The notes under the pieces were generated by a model. That model had not been told where the DNA came from. It ran no database searches and was given only the letters and a program-made list of their open reading frames with translations. Of a stretch of 64,000 bases of DNA, positions 1 to 12,400 are shown in pieces (positions within the stretch are counted from its first letter, which is position 1; every line of letters starts with the position of its first letter). The position numbers and the translations under genes are program-made. This DNA comes from Hyalella azteca. Lineage: Eukaryota; Arthropoda; Malacostraca; Amphipoda; Hyalellidae. The DNA lies in NCBI RefSeq assembly GCF_000764305.2, contig NW_025931701.1, positions 714,901 to 778,900 on the forward strand. Direction: 5' to 3'.

Positions 1-50
1 TCCTAGAGCACCCAGACCTCCTAGAGCACCCAGACCTCCTAGAGCACCCA
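1..50. repeat. 18-bp tandem repeat at window edge
   Basis: Almost three copies of an 18 bp unit reading tcctagagcacccagacc; the array is cut by the window start, so its full length is unknown. Confidence 0.9.
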
Positions 51-194
51 TGCAACATTCGTGTACTGTACACCACACACAACACACATGCTGTGCAATA
101 AGCATGTGTACTACACAGCACAGATGTTATTTGAAGCTCACAACACAGCCGCCGTGATCGATGCCGTGTCGTATGCACGATTTGGGGAGCTGGG

Positions 195-470
195 AGAATA
201 GGGTGAGAGAAAGGGTGGGGTGAGTGAAAGGGTGGGGTGAGTGAAAGGGTGGGGTGAGGGATCGAAAGGGTGGGGTGAGGGAAAGGGTGGGGTGAGGGAA
301 AGGGTGGAGTGAGTGAAAGGGTGGGGTGAGGAAAGGGTGGGGTGAGGAAAGGGTGGGGCGAGTTAAAGGGTGGGGTGAGGGAAAAGGTGGAGTAAGGGAA
401 AGGGTGGGTTTAGGGAAAGTGTGGATTGAGTGAAAGGGTAGTATGAGTGAAAGATTCGGGTGACTGAAAG
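195..470. repeat. G-rich degenerate minisatellite
   Basis: About 15 degenerate copies of a 16-19 bp purine-rich unit around gtgagggaaagggtgggg. The strand asymmetry (G/A on plus) makes long open frames on the minus strand that have no recognisable protein character. Confidence 0.85.
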
Positions 471-632
471 TGTGGGGTGTGTGCTGTAGTGATTGCAGAG
501 CGGCGAAGAAGGGTAGGTGGAAGTGAGAGAAAAATCGAGGAAGGGGTGAACGGGAAATGTGGGTTAAAAGCTGAATTAACGGAAGGTGCAATAAGGAGAA
601 GTGGGAATGAAAGGTAGAAGAGGCATTAAAGA

Positions 633-780
633 TAAAAAATATAACTCAGTACTCACTGCAGTGAGTGACAGATAGCGCATTTTCTCGTCGACGAAAACGT
701 GAAGTCACGGACGGACAGACAGACAGACGGACGGACATGACGAGCACAAATAATAGCACAAATGAGAAAATGCGCCAAAA
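633..780 (+). mobile_element. Dispersed repeat family A, copy 1
   Basis: A conserved block starting with ataactcagtactcactgca, then a 12 bp motif gcgcattttctc, a short gacggacagac-type microsatellite, and ending in the inverse motif gagaaaatgcgc. The same arrangement recurs near 8540, 22010 (reverse), 30315 and 57334. It codes for nothing and looks like a small non-autonomous element; the class is unknown. Confidence 0.75.
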
Positions 781-3414
781 AGGATTGAAGAATGTGGCAT
801 AAAAGGGGAGATGATGAAGAGGAGGAAGAAGATGCTTGAAATTGTAATGAAGAGGGGAGATGGAAATGTTAACGGAAAGAAAGGCGAGTGAAAAACAAGC
901 GGGTTGACTGGAGTGGGGGTGAGAGGGGGAGGGGAGAGAGAGGGAGTGGGAGGAGGGGTGTGGCAGGAGCAGCTGCAGATTGTGTTGCGTGGGAGGAGAA
1001 GTGTAGCCAGAAATAACTTTCCTGCGCTACTGCAGGCTGGGAAAGAAACAAGGAAAGAAAGAGAAAGTTGTTCATGGATGTGTTGGTAGGCTGGAAAAAA
1101 AAATGCGATGTGGGATGATAAACAATTGCACATAATTGTTCATTTGTTTATTTTGGAGCTTATTTATATTATATTTATATATTTTTCAAGCGTGCTTCAC
1201 TTCACCACAGTATGGAGGTAAATATATATAAAGCTTCTTTTGTAAATTAGTCATATAAAAATTATATAAATAACTAGATGACTTGAGCTAATTAACGTCT
1301 TTACATGAGAATTTTAATTTTGTTATGAGTTCTCACCTTACTTTAATATATGACTTGCGTGATAAAATGAACACCGATGAACCTCAACACGAACTGCATG
1401 ACACGCACGTGAACCTCAACACGAACTGCATGACACGCACGTGAACCTCAACACGAACTGCATGACACGCACGTGAACCACAACACGAACTGCAAGACAC
1501 GCCTGAATAATTTGAAATTATTATTCACTTCAATTTCCATGAACACTTCATGAACACTTCAAGTGTTCACTTCATAAACACTTTCATGAATACTGAAACA
1601 ACTACTCCGTTATTCATGAAATTATTATTAATTTCGTGCTCATGGATATTGCTGGCGCATTGAAATTTTTTTAATTTAAATGAACTGGCATTTACTTTGA
1701 ATAACTTAAGTTAAGGAAAACCTAGCATGGTATGAATAGAGAAACTTGAGTAAAACTAAAAAATCGTTCTGGGTTGCAACGGGCGGATACAAGGTTCAGT
1801 TGGCAGTAAATACTTGAAAGTAAATTAATTTTTACAAAATCTAAAAAATTGTACGCACAAGTGTTTAAATCGTTCACTTAGCGCGCTTCCAGAAGAAGCA
1901 AATTGAAATCGAAATAAAAATTTGTGATAGAAAAAATGCTTCAAGCAATATCGTTATAGATGTCTAGACTAACGTTAAAACGAAGACAAGAAGGAAACTT
2001 TATGCCGATAAATTAAGTTATAATTTTCAATTCATATTTCAATGAAGACTCGTCACGTATTTATGTAAATAACTTCGATATCATATTCCGCAAAATTTAT
2101 GTCAGACCAGGAAGGCAAGCCAAACAGTAATAAATAAATTAAATAATAAATAACGACAATCAACGTAAACCGGTGCACAGAACATAATGGAAACTAAATA
2201 AATTATATAATTAATTTCAGTTTATGATTTTTGGTTGATTGCAGCGCTGCTGTCTTGGATGGCACGGCGGTTAATTAACTGTTAAAATTAAATTCTATTA
2301 ATTTTACCAGCAATTTTTCTATATATAGCGATTTGTGTTTCAGTAAAAATGTAAATATTGTTGTACGCTGGGAAATTTCCCACATATAATGCATGTTCTG
2401 GGAAGAATGCTTATTCTTTACTGTGGAATGCTAGAGCCGTTAGTAATTATGATGATCTTGGTATTTATTAAAAACGTCTTCGTTGACAAAGACTCTCTTT
2501 CAACAAAAGCTAAACAGATGCACTGCGGGGGAGAAAAAATATACCGTAACGCTATTTTTTAATGCGTAAAAAGTGTGGGAGGCGACGTGTTGTGGCAGCT
2601 GATGTGCCGGAGTAGACGAGCGTGAAGGCCTTTGTCCTCGTTATTTCAGACATACGACTTCACAGATGCACGGCAAATGCTGTCTAAATTTTGAGACAGA
2701 AGCTACTTCATGAATTTCTGTTGGTTTGAATTTTCAGACACGTGAGAAGATATTTTTTTAATGCCTGTATGTTAAAATCAGGGATCGAAAGACTAAATAT
2801 CCGAGGTAAATATTAGAGAACTATAGCTAGGATCGTTTGACTTCCTGCAGCCAAAAATTGTCGAAATTAAATGCCTTATACCGTCTTCATGCTAGAAAAA
2901 ATTAGAAGGATTTCTTCGTTGTCTCTATACTAAATTAGAAATTAATTTTTTCTCTAATGTCTCTCCTGTGTAAAAAAAGTAAAAAAATATGTCACTTTCC
3001 TGCCGTCGTTTTATTAAGAACATCCGTAATGTGCTATTACATATATGAAGAAATAAAAAAATTCTAATTATCAATTAGACAAACGAAAATATCAAGAAAT
3101 CTGAATTGTGTAACTTGTTGAAAAACAAGTATTCCTTCCGCATGAATCGAGTGCATGTGATCCAGTACAGATGCGGATGCTAGAAATACCTGAACTTTGT
3201 TAAAGGTCGTCTAGTTAGAGGTGACCATGAATAACGTCGGGCAACCACTTGGTCCACTTGCACTTGGAAGCATTCAGTGTTCCGCGAACTTTTGAAAGGG
3301 TTGGTTGTGTCGCTCAAAGCTCTCTAGTGTATTGTTCTTTCAGTGCGTACAAATTCAAGCACAAATAATCGAAATGAAGTATTATGCCACATAAAGTTGT
3401 TTTATTTTATTTAG
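781..3414. other. AT-rich non-coding DNA upstream of the LRR gene
   Basis: No coding exon recognised. It contains a short array at 1375-1505. A good splice acceptor (pyrimidine-rich tract ending in ttag at 3414) lies 10 bases before the LRR start codon, so a non-coding 5' exon of that gene is probably somewhere in or before this stretch. Confidence 0.55.
1375..1505. repeat. 32-bp tandem repeat, about 4 copies
   Basis: Four near-identical copies of a 32 bp unit containing gaacctcaacacgaactgca followed by tgacacgcacgt; the last copy is slightly diverged. Confidence 0.9.
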
Positions 3415-3424
3415 CTACATCAAA

Positions 3425-6400
3425 ATGCGTGGAAAACGCTTTTTGGACATGCATTTCCAGGCACTGTTCGACTTCTGGACACTGACGACAGTCTTGCTAG
3501 TTACTGAACTGACTTTCGCCCAGTCAGAAGAAACGTTCAAATGTCCCAGCAATTCGGCTTATTTCTTTCCATGTACATGCGTGAAGCCTGGCACTGACGG
3601 AATATATGTTGAGTGCGAAAATACTAACCTTGCTTCCATATCAATTGGATTGGCAAACGTCAGGTTACCCATTGAGGAACTGCGGCTTACGCGCTGCAAC
3701 ATACGCAGGCTCTTCGGCGATGTTTTCAAGTCCGTACATATTAAGGTGAGATCATTATACATCAAGGCGGGGTGAGATTATTACACATCAAAGTGAGGTC
3801 ATTACACAGCAGGTTGAGGTCATTACACGTCTGGGTGAGGCCATGACACATCAGGGTGAGGCCATTACACGTCTGGGTGAGGCCATGACACATCAGGGTG
3901 AGGCCATGACACATCAGGGTGAGGCCATGACACATCAGGGTGAGGCCATGACACATCAGGGTGAGGCCATTACACATCAGGGTGAGGCCATGACACATCA
4001 GAGTGAGGCCATGACACATCAGGGTGAGGCCATTACACATCAGGGTGAGGCCATGACACATCAGAGTGAGGCCATGACACATCAGGGTGAGGCCATGACA
4101 CATCAGGATGAGGCCATTACACATCAGGGTGAGGCCATGACACATCAGGATGAGGCCATGACACATCAGGATGAGGCCATTACACATCAGGGTGAGGTCA
4201 TTATACCTCATGGTGTGGTCATTACACATCAAGGTGAGGTTTTAATTCATCAAGGTGAGGTCATTACACACCAGGGTGAGGTCAGTATATATCAATGTGA
4301 GGTCATTGTACATCAAAACTCGATTTATGTGGTGCTAATGACCCACTTAACGATAACTGTCATCCTGACGTTACGATAAATGCGATCAAGACGGATGACT
4401 GTCAATGCCAAACAATTTTTGTTGTGAAGTTTTTGTGCCTAGAGTTTCGCGACTGCGCTCGCACGCAATCGTTGCTAGTGCCTTGGACGACATAAGGCAC
4501 CTGCGAGCAAAGCCTTGAATCATTAAATGATTTATTTGAACAGCTTGGCACTCGTTTTGCATTAAACACTGACATCTGCAATAACCGACAGATGTAGGTC
4601 TATGCAGCTTTATGTATTAGCAGCTGCATGACGGAGCTCTAATTTAAATATATATTAGAGGAATTTGAGAGGGGCGTTGATTTTTTTACGTGAATAAATT
4701 CTCATTTATCGCTTTACTCTCTTCGCAACTATGCATAAAATATCGCTCAATCCTTTGTCTAACAACACGAGAACCGTCATCAATGATATTCGTATCTGAA
4801 AGCTTGATAACGAGAGTTATACCGTTGATAGTTATCCTTCTATTTAAGGACGCGATAACCATCGTCTATGATATTCGTATCGAATGATTAGGTGACGAGA
4901 GTTAGCGTCAGTAAACTAAGTGTAAACTTATTGCAATATTTTATTACATATGGCACGCTTTCCTTGCAGCGCCTGGTGGTAGAGGATACCCTCGTGGAGG
5001 AGGTGGCCGAGGACGCGTTTGTAGGAGCAGCCTCTACTCTGAAGGACCTACGGCTCCTGGGGGCGCCCCTGAACGGTGTCCCTACAGCCGCCCTCGCGCC
5101 CCTCGACATGCTTGAGGTTGGGATCCTCTTTACCTCTATCCTTATGTACATTTTTATTAATCATTTATTTTATCCTATTAGGTTCCACAGAATCTATAAT
5201 ATCATATTTATTTTTATATTAAAATTTATGATTGAGTTTATGCATTCTTATGATTCATTTAGGTTTACTTACGCCTTAATTAATACACTTAACTTTGATT
5301 GTAGCCATCAAATAGACAAATCTAATTCCTGTTTTCCTGTTGGCCCCTAGATAATTTCGCCAAATCATTTTGTGTATACGGTGGCCTTCATCATCTTTCA
5401 CGTTGAATGAAATAGGAACATGGAATGAATAAGAATATAATGAATCGAAGCAAAAGTTAAAGTAATTTGAACACCAATTTATATATTGTTGCATTCTAAA
5501 ATTTTACAACAGATATTTTTATGCTTTATTTAATTTATAATATGTTCTTTCAATTCTCATTGATATTATAATTTTCCTTTCAAGCTTTAATTTTTCGAGA
5601 GTTTAATAAATTTCTGGGGCAGGTTTCGGCAGAGGCGACCTCAACGCTGCCCGAGTACCAATCCGCGCTCATCGGCGCCAAACTTTCATTGATCTCATAA
5701 TATAAATTATTATTAATACACAATAAATTTCATCATACCGTGTAGCCTTTTATTAAACAAAATATTTTTTCATTTCATTATGTAACCTCGGTAATTTTGA
5801 TAAGTGTTTTCGATTGCATTAGTTTTAATTCGACTTTTTTTGTGTGCAACCATGAACGAAAGACTTATAAAGAAATTTTCCCTCGCAGATTTTGCCTAAT
5901 CATTTTAATTATAAATATATTACGAACAAAGAAGTTATTACAGTTTCTCGATGCTCCACAGCACTTGGAAATCAGAGGTGCCAACATCACCGAGCTGAAG
6001 AACGGAGTAATACCACCTCTACCTCAGCTCAAGTATCTTCACATCAATAAGTGCGGCTTAACACAAATAACATCCGACGCCCTCGAGGTTTGTATTTATA
6101 CAAAATTCTATTGTGTGTTGTCGTAAGCATTATATTCTTCAAACTAATTTCTTACGAGTTTTATTACTAAACATTAATGCATGCAAAAAAAACTTTCTTT
6201 TAATAATCATGACCCGTTGACGTATAGAAGTGCTGCAAAATGAGTATTTTTGTTCAGTAATATTGGATTATTAGTTTTATAATTGCACAATGTTAAATGA
6301 AATTAATACATCCATGTCGCCGGTGTCGATTTACAAGACCAGGTTCAGGTACATGCATGACGCAATGAATAATTTTAATAAGTATGTCCTCAATATCGTT

Positions 6401-9400
6401 TTCTTCTAAATATAGTAAAAAACGACATCGAGTTGGTAAACTACTATAAAAACAACAGCTACCTCTAGTTTTCTGGCCTGTTGATATGTTACATTCACTT
6501 TTGAATAAATACGACCATTAAAATTCTGATCTAAATAATAAATCCTAATTTTTCTAAGTTTAACTTTATTACGACGTGAGAACAACGGTGAGATATTTGA
6601 AAGCAACCTAATTAATGTCAGACCAGCATTAATTCATATTTATCTGTACATCATGAACTATTTTTATAAGTGTTGTTATGTAATTTCATTATGCTTTTCA
6701 GCCGCTGAAAAAGTTGGTGAAAATCGATTTCAGTCACAATGAGCTGAAGAACCTTCCAAAAGGCGTATTCAAAAGCAAGAGAGACGCAAGGCTCTTGGAT
6801 CTGTCGCATAATGACTTCACGAAGCTGGACGCTCAATACTTCTCGGTGAGTTTTAATCCTTGAAAAATTGCTACATAATACTTCTCACTGCACGAATGGT
6901 GCTTAACGGATTCAAGATCGCTTGAAATTGTGCCATACATGCTGTGTTGCGTACACTTCTCTGGTGCCATACATGCTGTGTTGCGTACCACATTGTGTTG
7001 CAACTCATGTAGTATCATGCCTCATGCCGCAATGTTGCGTACCACATTGTGTTGCAACTCATGTAGTATCATGCCTCATGCCGCAATGTTGCGTACCACA
7101 TTGTGTTGCAACTCATGTAGTATCATGCCTCATGCCACAATGTTGCATACCACATTGTGTTTGTCTCATGCCACAATGTTGCGTACCACATTGTGTTGTA
7201 ACTCATATAGTATCGTGCCTCACGCCGCAATGTTGCATACCACATTGTGTTTGTCTCATGCCACAATGTTGCGTACCACATTGTGTTGCAACTCATATAG
7301 TATCGTGCCTCACGCCGCAATGTTGCATACCACATTGTGTTTGTCTCATGCCGCAATGTTGCGTGCACAGGACCTTGGTGCACTGACATGGTGCAACATG
7401 TCGCACAACAGCATCACGGACCTCGGACGCGCGCCCTTCGCACGCAACACGGAGCTGGGGTGGCTGAGTCTCAACCACAACCTCATCATCAAGGTTGAAG
7501 ACACGGCGCTCAGGTCGCTCAGGAAAATGAGGCGTCTCTACATCACAGATAACCTCATCACTGAAGTTTGTTCATTTATTTGTAATATTAAAAAATAGAA
7601 ATTGATAACTGAATTAAATAAAAAAATAAGTTAATAACTAAATAATGAAATGTAAATTTATTTATTAAGTTTGAAACATTTTATGTTTAGTGATGTAATC
7701 TGTGCTCAGTTAGTTTTAATCTCTTGTTGATCCTCTTGAGTATAATTTTTAAATTACGGAAAAATGTGAGAAAATTTAGCACAATCAAACAGAAATATTT
7801 CTGTGTGCACCTAGTAGTAATAATGAAGTCCCAAAACTACGGAATAACTGAAGCAAAAAAGTGAAAAAAAATTTAGCAATCCTCTTCACTAGGAATTTGT
7901 AAAGCATATCAGCTGGAGATGTAACTTTGGACAGCTTATTTACACAGCGCATGAAGAGATTCTAAAATTGTCAGCTCACATACACCGCAAGTGTAATTAA
8001 AAATGTCAAGACGTCAATCAATCACTAGGACATCAAGCTGTTCTTTTATAAACTAATAACATAACAGCTTAGTACCGGGCAAGTAGAACACTTGAGTCCT
8101 TGTTACTACCTCGATGCTGAGCGGTTCTTAAGTTAAAATTTACGTGACGTCTTAGAGACGTCGCCAATGCCCACAACCGCATTGATGAACCATGAATGAT
8201 CGCACGTGGATAACTAGAGTCTATTTGAACCTGAAGAATAACTCGGTCATAATTAAATTGAGATATAATTCAATGCAGGTTGCATGAGGCAAACGTTTCG
8301 CTAACAGCTAAAATAATTTATTATTCAGAAGCAGAGCCAAGGTTATGTAGTGAACTATGTTTAACTTTCGATTGATTCGACCTGAATTATTCAACTTGTG
8401 CCTAAACCTGATGAGACGCAAGTCCATTAACCGGTAGAAATTGTGTACAAATCTAAAATGCGTTTGCATGTATGAATGGTAGAGATTAAAGTAAAAATGT
8501 ATCAATGTGTGAATTCCAATTAAACTGATTGAAAAGAAAAAAACATAACTCAGTACTCACTGCAGTGAGTGACAGAGAGCGCATTTTCTCGTCGACGAAT
8601 ACGTGGTCACGGACGGACTGACAGACGGACGGACATGACGAGCACAATAGCGCCTTTTTCCATAAATGAGAAAATGCGCTAAAAAGGCCAAATAATGTGA
8701 TGTAGTGATCGGTGGTAGAGTTTCGGAAGACTGAAAGCAATTGTTAAATTTAATATTGAAAATTTATGTTTACAAGCGAAGACGCTGCCATTTGCGCAGT
8801 CGTTTTGACAGGAACTCGTTCAATCGTGCTCACGCAAGACGAATCGCGCGAGTGCGATGTTACAATGGAATTTGTGGCAATGTCGTTTTATTTAAAAGCT
8901 GTAAATCTCAATTAAACTTTTGCAATTTTTCTCCTACTTTTCGCAGTCACTCGAGATTCTTTTTAATATAAATTCACTTCACCGATGATATAAACGACAG
9001 CCGAAACGTTGAACAAAGTACTTAGAAATACTTGAGAGCTCTGCGTTTAGATGTAAATAGAATAATAAAAATTCTCCGAGTTTAGGTGACATACGATGTG
9101 AGTGACCGTCTGATCTCTAGGCAGGAATGACTACAGCAATCCCTTGATTAGCACGGTTTTGAATACCGCGGTTTTGATTAACGCAGAAAAAAAATTTGCA
9201 AGCCGCGAGTGTGACGGTAGCGTCACTGCGTCACATGTTGTGAACTCGTTCGAACGACGTTCGATGGAGTAGGCGCGCCGCTACTGCCAGTACATACAAC
9301 ACAAAGACTGCGCGTGATCTGAAAAGTAATTCAGATTGTTTTTTCACTTTTGAAACATAATTCAGTGCGTAAAGGGCTAGTTACTCGTTAGCCTTCAACT

Positions 9401-12400
9401 GGTCAAGATCGCTGCCATATCTACTGCTCACTTCTATCGAACTACATAATTTTCCTTTCCTTTGATATTTTTGAGGATTCATTATAATTATTGCCATATA
9501 TTTTTAAGTTTGATTAGCGCGGTTTTGCTTAACACGGTAAAACTCGGGGATTTATTAACCGCGTTAATCAAGGGATTGCTGTACTCTAGACTAGACTCAC
9601 CCGCACCTAATTTACTAACGACTTGCACAATATCTCGTAACCTTCCTTACCTTCGCTATAAATATTGATTTTTTTCAATAAATATTTTGAATATAAATCT
9701 TTATCAGGTATTTACTAATATTTTGAAAAATAAAAGTAAATGTTTGTTAATTCTCCTCACAGTAGCTTTGATCGGTCATAATTTCGTCAGGTTCGTCGTA
9801 ATGCGTTCAGCGCGATAAAGGACCGCGTGGCGACCGTTGACATTGCCAGGAATCAGCTAAAAGAAGTCGGCACCGGCATGTTCCGGGATTTTAAATCAAT
9901 TCAAGAAATCAACTTGGCCGAAAACATGATAACGGTCGTGAAGAAAGAAGCGTTCGTTGACTTGTACCTAACCCACATCAACATCAGCCATAACCAAATC
10001 ACGACGTTTGAGAATCGCTCCTTCGTTGCGTGTAAGAATATAACGACACTGGATTTGTCATACAACAACATTTCTAAAATACAGCCTGAAGCTTTCGTTG
10101 ATTCCTACATGACTTTATTCCATTTGCAATTCAATAAAATAATTGATACTTCCAAAATCTCGATGAATTTCTTCGGTGTGAAAGTGGTGAATATGTCGTA
10201 CAACGAAATACAAGTGGTAGGACGCAAGACCTACCCAGATCTTTACGAACTTCACACGATTGACTTCAGTCACAACAACATCTCGGACATTGGCAGGTCT
10301 GTATTTCAAACCTTGTTCAGTATCCGTTACATAAATATGAGTTACAATTCTTTGGAGGAACTCAAAGGTGGCTTCTTTGGCACGCTACCCACTCTGCTCG
10401 CGTTGGACCTCTCGCACAACAGAATACATTCGGTCACACAGGGTACGTTCCAGAGCCTGTCGTCGCTACGGGAACTGTGGCTCAACGACAATAGATTGCG
10501 CGGATTGTTTGTTATCCCGCAAGCTCTGAATTATCTTTATCTTCAGAACAACAATTTAACCGAAATAAAACCTTCCACGTGGCCGGTAATGAACGCCCTT
10601 CTCTATCTTGACATGGGGAATAACAATTTCCGGGACTCATTAGGCCCTGGCTCCTTCAATGGCTTAAACTCGTTAAGAAACTTGAATCTAGAAAACAATT
10701 CCATTTCTGTTCCTCCGTGGGAGGCGCTAAGTGACATGCAAACGTTGCAGCACATCAACTTGGAAAATAACGTCATCGAGAACATCACGCAAAGTGCCTT
10801 CGGACGTCTTCCTACAATGTTCACCATTAATCTGGCAAACAATGGCATTAGGAACGTCAGTCAAAGAGCTTTTGAAGGACTACTTCAACTAGTCACGCTC
10901 AACTTGTCATCTAATGGACTACAACACATACCTAACGATGCTTTCAGAGGGCTCGTAGCCCTACAGACTCTTGACATTTCTTTTAACAATTTGAAATCAG
11001 TTGATAATAAAACGAATGGTTTATTCGAAGACTTGCTTTCCATTAAGAACTTAAATATGTCTCACAACAAATTCGATATCGTGACGAAAAAAATGTTCCC
11101 ATACAACAAGTACATTCCTTATAACCTTTTGGACGTTGATCTTAGCTACAACGAAATGCCTGTGCTGACCACAAACCTAGTCATCGGGCTTCAAAAAGTG
11201 AAAAAGTTGAATTTTTCACACAACATTTTGAACGACCTCCGCCCTAGCGTCTTGGGAAACCTATCCCAGCTCGAAGAGGTTGACCTAAGCCACAACCACT
11301 TGGACGCCGTGGGTACAACCGTGTTCGCAAGAAATTCAAAGCTGCGAAAGATCCACCTTCAAGGCAACCAGCTCATATCTCTGCCGGCAGCCGTATTCAT
11401 GTCCAGCGAGAACTTGACATACCTCGACCTCAGGAACAACCAACTGCACAACTACTACGACGAGTTTGTGCCGAGAGTCGTGAACGGCACTAGAATTCGG
11501 TGAGTGAGTTTTGTTAACAACTTAGGATAGGATAGTGTTGTCGGCGCTGATGTGGCCTGTCGCCGATTCTTGTACTTTTCGTGACTTGTGACAGGAGATC
11601 AAGAAACAGGTCGTTTGACCGGATTCGAAACTGACGTTAATTTGAAATAGCTAATACAGCCCGACGCAAAAGGTTAGCCCCACCCATTTAAAACATCATA
11701 ACACATCGAGTTTTGCGAGTTTTATTGTGCAAATGGTGGCAAACGAATCGTCTTGGTCTCAGTAATCAAAATACAATAGACTGTAGTGAAAATGTAATTA
11801 GTAACGGAGAAAATGAAAAACACATGTTTTTGCACCGACGCAAAAGGTTAGCCGACATTTTAGGCAAGACAAAACATACGTCAGCTATAAAATTAAAGGC
11901 TATTTACCGATATGCTCCCCGTTGGCTTTGTAGACATCCAAGCACCGCTTTTTCATGCTCTGAGACAATCTACGGAGGTAGTTGGGGTCCAGATTGGACC
12001 AGGCGGCTTGATTGGCCAACTCGAGTTCTTCCTTCGTGTCATACTGCTTCCCGCAGGCGTAGACGATCCCAGCCTTGTACCCCCCGACGTTCTCAATGGG
12101 ATTCAAATCGGGGTACTTGGCTGGCAAGTCCATAACCCGGATTTTGACACGCTTGAAGAATGCCTTGGTCGTGCGCGCCGAATGGATTGAGGCATTATCT
12201 TGTTGGAAGATGGCGCCGCGGCGAATTTGGTGGCGGATGACGGGAAGTAGATGATCCTCGAGCGTTTGGACATAGTCAAGCGCCAAACTTGCAAAGTGGG
12301 GCTAACCTTTTGCGTCGGTGCAAAAACACGAACCGCTTGATTTTTCCGCCAGTAATTAACTTCTTCACCAAATTTTACCTGCTATAGATTGCAGAGCGCA

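Noticed and set aside
3762..4379. Long open frames on both strands in the 21 bp array
   Set aside because: They are period-of-three artefacts of the minisatellite with no complexity or homology, and they lie in an intron.
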